Shown: positions 41,679 through 51,640 of the stretch, piece by piece
Layout: each line of letters starts with the position of its first letter
Numbering within the stretch: position 1 is the first letter of the stretch
From: Asparagopsis taxiformis
Lineage: Eukaryota > Rhodophyta > Florideophyceae > Bonnemaisoniales > Bonnemaisoniaceae
Direction of reading: 5' to 3'
Assembly: GCA_030407315.1 (NCBI GenBank)
Contig: JALQPE010002293.1
Span: forward strand, 1 to 64,000
Length of the DNA: 64,000 nt
Notes under the pieces: model-generated
Seen by the model: the letters and a program-made list of their open reading frames with translations, nothing else
What the model was told of the DNA's origin: nothing
Database searches by the model: none
Program-made: the position numbers and the translations under genes

Positions 41679-44600
41679 ATGACGAATAAGCGCAGGCGCA
41701 ACAGCAATCCGATCGTTGACGACGCAACCGTGCCAATTCTGCGCGAACCCGCTAGCCCTTGGGAGGATTCTAGTGACATGGGTACACGTCGAAACGTAGG
41801 TCGCGCCGCCCGCGAAACTACTCTCGCTGGCAAAGACTTCCTCCGCCTCTTGCTGGATTTATTCGCCCACTCAAGTTTCGCAGACTTGACGGACAAGCCG
41901 GGAGGTTTCACATACGCGGACCTTGGCGCTTGGGTTGCGCAGGGCACGGAAGAACAATTTGTGGCGCTGCAAGGTCGACTCAGCATGTCCTTCAGCGGTC
42001 GTTCGAAGAATGCTGGAGTCGAGGCGGATGTTGCCGAAATCGTCATGGCAGAGATGAACGTTGAGCGAGCCAAGCAGATTGTTCGTCTGGCATTACCCAT
42101 TGCCGAGTTTTCAAGACAGGATGAGCGTATCGGGCAATGGGTTGAGCACTGCATCCTTTCTGGGATCGTGCCGCAGACCTTCCTTATTGGATGTAACATG
42201 CTTCCTTCGCCACTACAGGCGCCGCAGCGCGGGGAACCAAGCGCCTTCGTTCTTGCTCCACCGGAAACGTTCGAGGTATTGATGTATTTCCAAGCGTTGT
42301 CTATCATCCGAAATCACAACAAGAACCTGCCGCGTCGCCGAATAGGAGATGCGGCCGAAGAGGGGAACGAAGCCGCACGCGTCCCAGCCCATCGGAAAAG
42401 CACTAATCGAGCTTGTTACGTGGTTCAAGTTTTATACCATGCTTGGACCGATGTGGCCTACGCCGCAAAGTTTTCCAGCTTCGAAGAGTTGATGGCGCCG
42501 TACATCATTTTCGACAGCAGTGAGCATTGGTTTGACGTGCTCGATGAAGGTCTATTCGCACCGATGGAGCAGAAGCTAGATCTCTACCACAACAAAGCTC
42601 CCCTATCTCATCCTGATGGATATGGTGGAAAAGTAGAGACAAGAACCAGTGCGCAGCACAGTGCATTTAGGGACCTTGTGAGGAAGTTCTTCGACCGGTT
42701 GCAGTTTCTTATCGTCAACCCGGACCTGTACACCTGGCCGGAGTCCGACCGCTGGGGGGCACTGGAAATATACTTCTCAAGCGGAAATCCGGACAAGCTG
42801 CCAGCGTATTTTGACACCCTCGACGAAGACGTTATGGCTGTCCTCCGCCCGGCACCACAAGCCGCGGACGCAGAAAAGGTCCCCAAGCCGGTTGATGACA
42901 CTCCCACTCGTCGCAACACAGGAGGGAGAGGTTTGGTTCCGTCGACAAGACACACAACCAGGCTTCAACTTGGACCTGGGAGGACCAGTCTTACTGCCCA
43001 AGGGCCGTCTCCCCCGTCACCGTCACCCCATGCGACAGAAGAGCAGGAAAGTGAAGGGCAGGCTCTCGCAAAGGACTTTCTTTCGAAAATGAGTCAGTAT
43101 TGCCGGGTGTACGACGTCCCTTTCGAAGATTTGGTCAGTGCCGACGAGAGCCGAGAACACGTGCCCATCACGGGCAACGTTCAGCTCATTCTGACTGATC
43201 CGCCCTACAATGTTCGTCGTAAGAGGAACGATTCCAACTCTTCGTACGACAGGCTAACTGCAGAAGATATGCAGGCTAGCATCGAAGTGTTTGACGAGCT
43301 GTTGCGCCCCGGTGGCCACGGCATCGTGTTCTGCTCGGTTTTGCAGTTCTACGAATGGTTCCATTACTTGGAAACGTACAAAGGACCGCAGTCAGAAGGC
43401 CCAACCGATACTGCTGCCAGTGATGACGGGTCGGATGAAGAAGAGGTTACGTCCATGAATTCGGACTCCGAAGCATCGCAGCACAGTGGCGAAGAAAGTG
43501 CGGATGAGGAGGAGGACGAGGAGGAGGAGGACGTCGTTCGGAATTCAGTTTTCTTCGTTGACGAGGTACCTCTGTTGTTTGTCCGACTACCTGGGCACCT
43601 CTATCAAATGCCGGGGCGGAAGAGGTACCAACGCATGAACATGGCAGAGGTCGCTATCCACTTCTGGAAGCGAGGTGTTCCGTTCAAGACCGGAAGCGAG
43701 ATGGTGGCCTATAGGAACCACGGATACATGGACGGCACGTACCCGGCGTGGTGCAACGTCACCATCAATATGCCCGCCATCGATTCGAATGAGATGGTGT
43801 GGCGAACAAGGAGCACAACCGGTGCTACGGTCAGAGTTCGTGCAGAGCAGAAGAGCGTCGCTCTCATGATGGAGTTGATCAGCCAGCATTCACAGCCTGG
43901 TGATATTGTTGTCGATCCATTCTCTGGCACTTTCGCAACGGGAAAAGCAGCTATGAGCTTGCCTGAGCACCGTGTTTTCGTCGGCAGTGACATGGACAAA
44001 TTGTGTGTGGTACGATCGCTTCCAAAGCTGTGTGCAGTCATGTCACGTGTAATTCTTTCAAACAACACTGACATGAGGGTCACGACAGAAGCGAAACAGA
44101 GTGCTGAGAAGTTCTTGGCGTCCCCCTCTGTCACGATGCGTACGCAGAGGGAACGCAGGATCATCGAACCCCCACCTGGCCTTCCCCTGTACCAGAGGTT
44201 CCCGAAATATATTCGGCAGTACCTCTGGCAGCTGTGCCCAGAGTCGATTGCGTCGCGCGAGCACATGGAGAAACCGGTACATTATTGGCCACCTTCCCTG
44301 CGCCGCTGGTTGCAAACTGAAAACCCTCGCGTGATGCGGGCACACGATTGTGTTGCGAAAAAATTGAGCGTTCGACCATCGCTGATTAAGCATCCAAATG
44401 CAGGAAGAGGGCTCTTCGCTGAACAGACATTTAATGTTGGTGACGAAGTATGTGCATACTACGGAACTGTTGTGTACTCTGATATGAGCAAGGAGTCGAT
44501 GAGGTTCGCGTACGGAGAGGGTCACATGGCGATAACGAAGGAAACATTCTTGATGTATGCTATCAAGCTGTATGCAACAGCGGAGGACGACGAAAACATC

Positions 44601-44876
44601 GAGCATCCAATTTGGATTGTTCCGGCTCCGTTCTGTTCGGCGCAGTTCATCAACGACCCGCGGTATTTGCGAGGTGAGGACACTCCGGCGGAAGACACCA
44701 GGCGGATGGCCAACGTCGAGTTTGTCGAGAACTACAGCAGCGGTTCGACGGGGAAGAAGCTCAAGGCGAAGGACCTAGAAAATCCGAAGATCATTGTAGT
44801 ACGTGCAATCCGCGATATCCGTCCGGGGCAGGAGCTCTACGTTCATTATGGGACAGCGTTTAGAGCATGGAATTAG
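41679..44876 (+). CDS. DNA methyltransferase (N6-adenine/N4-cytosine class) fused to SET domain
   Basis: Predicted dual epigenetic enzyme, 1065 residues from ATG 41679 (the frame is open upstream but begins at TTG). The N-terminal 480 residues are not recognised. Motif IV of amino-methyltransferases is clear: LILTDPPYNVRRK with D507-P-P-Y510. A PGGHGIVFCS strand follows, and then a long acidic insert (about residues 580-620). Motif I, the SAM loop VVDPFSGTFATGKA, follows near 745. The order IV then I is the beta class of bacterial enzymes (PF01555 type). It differs from the eukaryotic MT-A70 family (DPPW). Residues about 898-1060 form a SET domain: NAGRGLFAEQTFNVGDEVCA, QFINDPRYLRG where NH is usual, ANVEFVENYS, and the closing IRPGQELYVHYG. 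DPPY favours adenine. Activities are inferred; the SET NH-to-ND change may matter. Confidence 0.82.
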   Translation: MTNKRRRNSNPIVDDATVPILREPASPWEDSSDMGTRRNVGRAARETTLAGKDFLRLLLDLFAHSSFADLTDKPGGFTYADLGAWVAQGTEEQFVALQGRLSMSFSGRSKNAGVEADVAEIVMAEMNVERAKQIVRLALPIAEFSRQDERIGQWVEHCILSGIVPQTFLIGCNMLPSPLQAPQRGEPSAFVLAPPETFEVLMYFQALSIIRNHNKNLPRRRIGDAAEEGNEAARVPAHRKSTNRACYVVQVLYHAWTDVAYAAKFSSFEELMAPYIIFDSSEHWFDVLDEGLFAPMEQKLDLYHNKAPLSHPDGYGGKVETRTSAQHSAFRDLVRKFFDRLQFLIVNPDLYTWPESDRWGALEIYFSSGNPDKLPAYFDTLDEDVMAVLRPAPQAADAEKVPKPVDDTPTRRNTGGRGLVPSTRHTTRLQLGPGRTSLTAQGPSPPSPSPHATEEQESEGQALAKDFLSKMSQYCRVYDVPFEDLVSADESREHVPITGNVQLILTDPPYNVRRKRNDSNSSYDRLTAEDMQASIEVFDELLRPGGHGIVFCSVLQFYEWFHYLETYKGPQSEGPTDTAASDDGSDEEEVTSMNSDSEASQHSGEESADEEEDEEEEDVVRNSVFFVDEVPLLFVRLPGHLYQMPGRKRYQRMNMAEVAIHFWKRGVPFKTGSEMVAYRNHGYMDGTYPAWCNVTINMPAIDSNEMVWRTRSTTGATVRVRAEQKSVALMMELISQHSQPGDIVVDPFSGTFATGKAAMSLPEHRVFVGSDMDKLCVVRSLPKLCAVMSRVILSNNTDMRVTTEAKQSAEKFLASPSVTMRTQRERRIIEPPPGLPLYQRFPKYIRQYLWQLCPESIASREHMEKPVHYWPPSLRRWLQTENPRVMRAHDCVAKKLSVRPSLIKHPNAGRGLFAEQTFNVGDEVCAYYGTVVYSDMSKESMRFAYGEGHMAITKETFLMYAIKLYATAEDDENIEHPIWIVPAPFCSAQFINDPRYLRGEDTPAEDTRRMANVEFVENYSSGSTGKKLKAKDLENPKIIVVRAIRDIRPGQELYVHYGTAFRAWN

Positions 44877-45104
44877 GGTCACGAAAGATGTTTTCATTTC
44901 GACTACAAATAAAGCTACGTTCCAGAGTTGAAGTATATCATATAATGCAGAATGTCCAGCCACCATTAGTCCAGGGTGAAACCTATTCGGCAGTACTCGC
45001 CTGTCAAAAACCAATCGTTCACACTCTAGGTGCACTTCGTCCGAGCAGTGAACCTGACTGCTTGGTTGCTGTTATGCGTGCAGATGCAAAATACAAGACC
45101 AAGT
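44877..45104. other. 3' flank of the MTase-SET gene
   Basis: Short unique sequence before the next R block. Nothing was recognised. Confidence 0.35.
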
Positions 45105-46190
45105 TGAAATGGACGCCCGGTGGATGTCCAGCTCAGTTGCATTGCTGTCCAGCCCAGAAATTCTACAATTCAGGGCAGAAAAAATATTGCAAAAAACATC
45201 GATTTCAGCGGGTCGATTGTGCCGTACGGCACACCCCCATCTCAAAAACATGTTCACATGTGCATGTTTTTGAGAATAGCCCAAATTTTAATTCAAATCA
45301 GGGTGTCTAATTTGGCCACAACGGCCCCAGGAACCGACCGCCGCCCCGAGTGGGGTTGTCACTGGCTTCTGTAAGCACTAACTGTAAGGCTAAATGGCGT
45401 CTGACAAAGGGTCAATTTCAGGCTCAATACGCCAGGGACAGGTCTTGGTCCTTGTTCCATCATGGTCCCACCCCACTCTCTCACGACCAACCTGAAATGC
45501 ACGTCCGGTGGATGTCCAGCTCGATTGCACTGCTGGCCAGCCCGGAAATTCTAAAATTTCGGGCACAAAAAAATTGTAAAAAATCAACGATTTCAGCGGG
45601 TCGTTTGTGCCGTACGGCACACCCCCATTTCAAAAACATGTTCACATGTGCATGTTTTTGAGAATAGCCCAAATTTTAATTCAAATCAGGGTGTCTAATT
45701 TGGCCACAACGGCCCCAGGAACCGGCCGCCGCCCCGAGCGGGGTCATCACTGGCTTCTGTAAGCACTAACTGTGAGGCTAAATGGCGCCGGAAGATGGGT
45801 CGATTGCAGGCTTCAAGCCTAAGTTATGCTAGGGAGAAATCTTCTTCCGTGTTTTACTCCCTCAACAGAAACACTACTCACCCATCACGTTACTCATATT
45901 CCGTGCACTTTATATTAGTAGTGAACCCGCCTGCTTAGTTGCTGCAATGCGTGGATGTAGGCAGCACACGACCAACCTGAAATGGACGTCCGGTGGATGT
46001 CCATCTCAGATGCACTGCTGGCCAGCCCAGAAATTCTAAAATTTCGGGCACAAAAAATCTTGCAAAAATCAACGATTTGGGCGGGTCGATTGTGCCGTAC
46101 GGCACACCCCCATCTCAAAAACATGTTCACATGTGCATGTTTTTGAGAATAGCCCAAATTTTAACTCAAATCAGGGTGTTCCCCGGATAA
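45105..46190 (-). repeat. R repeats, three units, reverse orientation
   Basis: Units carry the 16-bp palindrome at 45218-45233, 45606-45621 and 46091-46106 (spacing 388 and 485). Between them lie the CCGCCCCGAGCGGGGTCA hairpin and the TTGGCCACAACGGCCCCAGG segment. They match 62490-63480 in inverted order. The last unit ends about 330 bp before the start of the ParB/dioxygenase gene. Confidence 0.92.
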
Positions 46191-46523
46191 AGGGGTGCTC
46201 GCAGCCGCCCCAAAAGCCGCCTAGCTTGACAGCTGTAATTTTAACACATTACACATCAAGGACACTGCCTGCTTCACGCCACCTCGTCAGGTTTCGAGAG
46301 CCCGACTCGGGCCCGTTCTGAACGGACACTCACATCTCGATTGCCTGTCTTGCATTCCAGCGGTCACGATAGGTGTGTACCTAACAAAATTTCGGTTGTA
46401 TTGTGTTATTATTTCCAGCGATTGGCGTTCACGACCATTCTTCAACTTAACGTGAAACATACCATCCACATCACTCGAATACGTCAACGTCAACCATCTC
46501 TTTTCCTTTCCAACTCAACAACC

Positions 46524-49500
46524 ATGGCGGATACGCATTTCAGCAGTTTGTTTTCAACGGTTTGCGGCGATCAAGTGAGCGCGTCAGCGGAGTCGCGCGG
46601 ACTCAAGCGCGGCGTCGATGTCGACTTGTTTGCGGACGTGGACGGTGCGGCTGTGCATATTGGGACGGCTTCGGTGAGCACTGCTGGTGGCGATGTTGGC
46701 CTTCCGCGCACGCTGCACAACCACAAGCTGCCGGAAACCGACGAGGCCGACTATATCGTCGTGCGCAACATTGCGACTAAGGACAAGTTCAAGGACCTCC
46801 CGTTCCCGTACATGTTTGATGGCGCCGAGGGACCGCCGGAGACGATGGGTGGAGCATACGCCGCGGCGTTTTACCCTTGGGATACTCGGATGATGCGCCC
46901 CGCTGCGGAGGATGGCTCTAGCGACATTCGTACCCCTGCTGCAGCGTCAAACTTCAACGCAGCGACGAACCAGGCCAGCTCGGGACGGATGCCCAGTACC
47001 GGTCCAGCAGGCGAAATCACTGGTTCGGGGGGTACGAAGCATCCAGCACGCTCCGTCCCGGTTTCGGGAGGCACGAAGCGCCCTGCTCGCTCTGCCAGAG
47101 CCTCCAGTGGAGGCACGAAGCACCCTGCTCGCTCCAACGTCACCGAAGCTACTACGCAGGACGTAACCGAGGTGGACGACGAACCGGAGGTGGCGGAAAG
47201 CATTCGTGAGCAGCAGGGGACGCAAATTATGGTGCCCAAGTTTGTGACGTCGGATTACGTCGGAGAAGGAGCGACTGTGTTGGTGAGGCAGCTAGTGGAA
47301 CCGGCCGTGACCCTTCGCGATGTCAAAGAAGACCACGTGGAGGACCTGCGCAACAATATGTTGGCGGTGGGGTATGTGAGCTCTTCGCGTATCACTGTGA
47401 CGGTGCTGAGGTCGCAGAACACGCATTTGTCCGCCGACACGCGTCTGTTCCAGAATGGCAAATTCCATGCCAATGCGAACGTGACCGTGATCGACGGACT
47501 GCATCGTCTCAATGCTATGCATAGCATTGCGGATGACTTCACGCGCCTCACCCGTATGCACAGAACCAAGCTGCCACAGGAGGCAAACCGCTTGCGCTGG
47601 GTTACTCAGCCTCTGGATGTGTACTACCTTCGCCGCAAGGACGACAGTGATCTCCAGCCTCATGAGATCATCCACAAGAGTGCAGAGTCGAACCATACGA
47701 CTGGGACGCAACTGACGGAGCGCTCCCTGGTTCGAATCTTGTCGTCCATCCAGCAGTTCATCCGTACGATTGCTGTTGCAAACAACGTGGAAAACGCTGG
47801 CGACTTGCGTGAGTCTGATGTCATCCGAACATTGTTCGAGGCGCAGTTCATGGGGATGATGAATTCGACGAACACGGCTCGGCGGTGGACGCGTTTGGCT
47901 ATAGCAACGCTGAAGCATCCTGTTCTCGACGACGTGTTGCGTGAGCTGAACAATTCCGAGCGCCGCAACGAGATTGGGATAACGCACCTGGACCACAAGA
48001 TAGTGCGCGAGTTGCTGGAAGAAAACTTTGTCTTCGTCTTGCGTGGTCTTTCGGAGTACTTGAACCCTGCTCATGGCGGACGTCCGGATGGACGCTTTGA
48101 CGTGAACGACTTTTATACATACGTCCGTCGCGTGACTGCAATAGCAAATTCTCTGTACGCTGCGTTTGGGCGCCCAAAGAGTATTATGCGCAAGTCATTT
48201 CTGAGCACAGAGATGGCAATTGGGTCGGTTAAGCAGCCGAAGGAGTTGCAATGGCATCTCACCAATGCCATTGCAATGTATAGAGGGGACGACCGGAGCA
48301 GTGAGGTTCGAATGCGACGGAGAACCACGCGTTTACAGGATTTGGAAACGAACTTGAAAGAGTTTTTCAATCCGACATTGAAGAAGAAGACTAAGGCTCG
48401 ACGCAAACGCCGCCCTTCTGCTGCCAATGTGAGACTCACTCACAAGAAGCAGCGGAATGTCGAACATGAGCCTGCTTCGCATGGCATCCGCCGCCGTTCA
48501 CAGCGACTTCGCTCGACGGGGAGCACACGCCTCGAGGAAGAAGAGCCGGTTGTGGTACAACAATCCGCCGGGGAAGAAGAGCAGGCCGTTGTTGATAAAC
48601 CCACCGATCAACAACAAGCCACTGCTTCCGGTGATGAGGTTGACGAAGACTCCGCCCGTTCCCCCGATTCTGCCGTTGAGATTGTCCCCCAAGATAACCA
48701 ACGTGCTGGTGCGACTCCCTCCAACCAAGAATCTGTCCATACCGCTTCGGACGAGGAAGACAAACAGGGTGCAGACGAGGGCCAAGTCGAAAGCAAGGGG
48801 GTCCGCGAAGTGACAATTACATTCACTGTTCCGGAAGGAGTGGAAGTCGATGAAGACGGTTACATCGTTCGTGACTCTCCTTCTGAAGACGACCTCCTCT
48901 TCGACGACCGTATGCCGTCTCTTCCTGACGATTTCGAAGACCGAGCCGAAGGGCATCATCTGGCGCAGCGTCCCGCGGATGTCATCGCATCGGTGAGGGT
49001 TGGCTGTCTGCCCCCGATTGAGCTCAGGTTGTTATTGGAGAGTGTGGAAATCGATGAGGAGGGCAGAGAGGTGAGGTATTTGAAGCAAGTGGCGATGGAC
49101 CCTGTGTTTGAGGGGCTGCATATTCCGGAAGAACATCGGGCTCGTGTGCTATTCGAAATCGATCACGTCTATCCGATGTTCTTCGCAGCGTGGAAGATGG
49201 CTGCCAAGGCGATGTGTGAGCCTACATCGACGTTTCTACCCTCGAGGCTGGACTTCGCCCAGGTTGCGCGAATGTCTACAAGCTGGAAGGATTCGTATGA
49301 GGCCGGCACTGGTATGGCGTACTTCCACAATTGCCGAACGGAAATCAACGAGCGAGGGTATACGGTGATGCACAATTTCGCGGATGTAAGCTACCTCGAT
49401 GCGTCGGACAAGTTCCCATTTGACTTGGGTCTCATGGAAGAAATTCCTAACCAGGAATTGTTTCGGTACTTCTTGGGAACATGGGAGGGGGAGCAGGTGC

Positions 49501-50456
49501 ACAAGGACCCTGGGAACCGGCAGCTGTGGAGTCCCATTGTCAATACAGGGGACGATGAAACAGATGAGAAGAACCGGAATGAGGGGAGGGCTCGCTTCAC
49601 GTCTACGCGCCACTGCCTGGTTGACTATGCAGAGAACGACGAGACGCATATCGACCGGTTCAAGTTTGTGACGCGGCGAGCCCTGCTGGATGTGTGGTTG
49701 GGAATCCTTGTCCGGCTGATAGGGCTGGAGGAGTGCGGTTTACCGGGAGAAAAACTTGTCATGCCGGCATCTGGGGGACGGTTTTTGATAACGGGAAAGG
49801 GGTGTCCTCGGCAGGTCCCACACAATGATTTCCCTGTTCCTCCTCGCGACCGCAAAGATCAACTTCCGGGTTACTTTGTTATTGCCAACGGAGATGACCC
49901 ATTCCCTATCTGGGTGTGTCCAGGGTCCCACAAGTACGTCTTTTCCAAAGCGCTGGAATTAGATATGTACGCCAAGACGATGAAGCTGAAGAAGGTAATC
50001 GTTCCGCCACGTTCAGTCTTCATCGGTCACGGCCATGTACAACATGCCGGGGCAGGGCATGTCGACAGAGTTGTGTCACACACGACAACGAGGTATCACA
50101 CGTATTTCAGGAATGCGTCGTATCCGATTCCCGACAATGTTTCGTTTGGTTTCATCAGGCGGTTGGGATTCGAAGAAGAAGTCATCGCCAATGCTCCGCG
50201 CCGGTCTGCAAGGCAAAGTCAACCGGCACCTGTCAATGTTCGCCACAAGACAGTTGTTCCCATCCCGGTCAAGAAAGATGGTAGGCCGAAGACAGGGCAG
50301 CTCCGAATGATGCGGATGAAGACGACAGAACCTCGCAAGGATGTAATGCACACACCGAGTGTGGCCCCGGTAGTGCCTCTTCTGCCGGGACAACCTGGAT
50401 ATCTAGTTCACTATCATAGTGAGGACGAAGAGGAAGAACAGTTTTCCGACGGCTAG
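46524..50456 (+). CDS. ParB-like / 2OG-Fe(II) dioxygenase-like fusion protein, intact copy
   Basis: 1310 residues from ATG 46524 (context CAACCATGG). After a region with SGGTKHPAR-type repeats, residues about 250-400 resemble the ParB/sulfiredoxin-type domain: an LRDVKEDHVEDLRNNML helix and the signature TVIDGLHRLNAM (V322-R328 region). A helical region follows. A basic, disordered linker holds KKKTKARRKRRP. Residues about 950-1230 look like a PhyH-type double-stranded beta helix: RGYTVMHNF, VPHNDF with H1100 and D1102 as iron ligands, IWVCPGSHKYVF, HVQHAGAG with H1174, and TTRYHTYF with R1190 in the 2-oxoglutarate position. The tail is acidic (EDEEEEQFSDG). DNA or chromatin demodification is a plausible role, but the substrate is inference. 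Flanked on both sides by R repeats. Confidence 0.75.
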   Translation: MADTHFSSLFSTVCGDQVSASAESRGLKRGVDVDLFADVDGAAVHIGTASVSTAGGDVGLPRTLHNHKLPETDEADYIVVRNIATKDKFKDLPFPYMFDGAEGPPETMGGAYAAAFYPWDTRMMRPAAEDGSSDIRTPAAASNFNAATNQASSGRMPSTGPAGEITGSGGTKHPARSVPVSGGTKRPARSARASSGGTKHPARSNVTEATTQDVTEVDDEPEVAESIREQQGTQIMVPKFVTSDYVGEGATVLVRQLVEPAVTLRDVKEDHVEDLRNNMLAVGYVSSSRITVTVLRSQNTHLSADTRLFQNGKFHANANVTVIDGLHRLNAMHSIADDFTRLTRMHRTKLPQEANRLRWVTQPLDVYYLRRKDDSDLQPHEIIHKSAESNHTTGTQLTERSLVRILSSIQQFIRTIAVANNVENAGDLRESDVIRTLFEAQFMGMMNSTNTARRWTRLAIATLKHPVLDDVLRELNNSERRNEIGITHLDHKIVRELLEENFVFVLRGLSEYLNPAHGGRPDGRFDVNDFYTYVRRVTAIANSLYAAFGRPKSIMRKSFLSTEMAIGSVKQPKELQWHLTNAIAMYRGDDRSSEVRMRRRTTRLQDLETNLKEFFNPTLKKKTKARRKRRPSAANVRLTHKKQRNVEHEPASHGIRRRSQRLRSTGSTRLEEEEPVVVQQSAGEEEQAVVDKPTDQQQATASGDEVDEDSARSPDSAVEIVPQDNQRAGATPSNQESVHTASDEEDKQGADEGQVESKGVREVTITFTVPEGVEVDEDGYIVRDSPSEDDLLFDDRMPSLPDDFEDRAEGHHLAQRPADVIASVRVGCLPPIELRLLLESVEIDEEGREVRYLKQVAMDPVFEGLHIPEEHRARVLFEIDHVYPMFFAAWKMAAKAMCEPTSTFLPSRLDFAQVARMSTSWKDSYEAGTGMAYFHNCRTEINERGYTVMHNFADVSYLDASDKFPFDLGLMEEIPNQELFRYFLGTWEGEQVHKDPGNRQLWSPIVNTGDDETDEKNRNEGRARFTSTRHCLVDYAENDETHIDRFKFVTRRALLDVWLGILVRLIGLEECGLPGEKLVMPASGGRFLITGKGCPRQVPHNDFPVPPRDRKDQLPGYFVIANGDDPFPIWVCPGSHKYVFSKALELDMYAKTMKLKKVIVPPRSVFIGHGHVQHAGAGHVDRVVSHTTTRYHTYFRNASYPIPDNVSFGFIRRLGFEEEVIANAPRRSARQSQPAPVNVRHKTVVPIPVKKDGRPKTGQLRMMRMKTTEPRKDVMHTPSVAPVVPLLPGQPGYLVHYHSEDEEEEQFSDG

Positions 50457-50734
50457 ATATCTTAACAACAACTACTTTAGCAAACAATTATCGAGAATAT
50501 AATCATCTCCTTTATCACTTTCAATCTATGAACCTACTATAATGCACTTCCGTTCCATGCTTTCAAACTAGATTGTCCATTCCCTAGTGGGTTGGAGCAT
50601 GATTCCAGGACGATTCCCTCACATCTCTAGACTCGATGGTCTATGCTAGAAATAGCAGAACAATTGGGTTTATACGTGCTTCATCGCCAACTTGCTTCTG
50701 GTAATGGCTGGACGTGCACGATACACGATCACCT
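50457..50734. other. 3' flank of the ParB/dioxygenase gene
   Basis: AT-rich, conserved in inverted form at about 57870-58130 of the other arm. Likely the 3' untranslated region. Confidence 0.4.
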
Positions 50735-51640
50735 GAAATGGACGTCCGGTGGATGTCCAACTCAGATGCATTCCTGGCCGGCCCAGAAATTCTACAATTT
50801 CGGGCACAAAAAAATATTGCAAAAAACATCGATTTGGGCGGTCGATTGTGCCGTACGGCACACCCCCATCTCAAAAACATGTTCACATGTGCATGTTTTT
50901 GAGAATAGCCCAAATTTTAATTCAAATCAGGGTGTCTAATTTGGCCACAACGGCCCCAGGCACCGGCCACCGGCCCCGATCGGGGCTATCACTGGCTTCT
51001 GTAAGCACCAACTGTAAGGCTAAATGGCGTCTGACGAAGGGTCAATTTCAGGCTCAATACGCCAGGGACAGGTCTTGGTCCTTGTTCCATCATGGTCCCG
51101 CCCCGCTCTCTCACGACCAACCTGAAATGGACGTCCGGTGGATGTCCAGCTCGATTGCACTGCTGGCCAGCCCGGAAATTCTAAAATTTCGGGCACAAAA
51201 AAATTGTAAAAAATCAACGATTTCAGCGGGTCGTTTGTGCCGTACGGCACACCCCCATCTCAAAAACATGTTCACATGTGCATGTTTTTGAGAATAGCCC
51301 AAATTTTAATTCAAATCAGGGTGTCTAATTTGGCCACAACGGCCCCAGGAACCGACCGCCGGCCCCGATCGGGGGCTATCACTGGCGTCTGTAAGCACCA
51401 ACTGTAAGCCGGAGCCGGCTGCCGCCCCGATCGGGGCTATCACTGGCTTCTATTAGCACCAACTGTAAGCCAAAATCGCGTCTCACGAAGGGTCGATTTC
51501 AGGCTCAACACGTCAGGGAAAGGTCTTGGTCCTTGTTTCATCATGGTCCCGCCCCACCCTCTCGCGACCAACCTGAAATGGACGTCCGGTGGATGTCCAG
51601 CTCGATTGCATTGCTGGCCAGCCCAGAAATTCTAAAATTT
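50735..51640 (-). repeat. R repeats, two full units and one partial, reverse orientation
   Basis: 16-bp palindromes at 50847-50862 and 51236-51251 (389 bp apart). The third unit is truncated after AATTCTAAAATTT at about 51640. The intervening GCCCCGATCGGGGC hairpin occurs twice, with variants. Confidence 0.9.

Noticed and set aside
46341..46523. N-terminal extension of the ParB/dioxygenase protein
   Set aside because: No ATG in the extension, whereas ATG 46524 has a strong CCATGG context that is conserved in the second copy.
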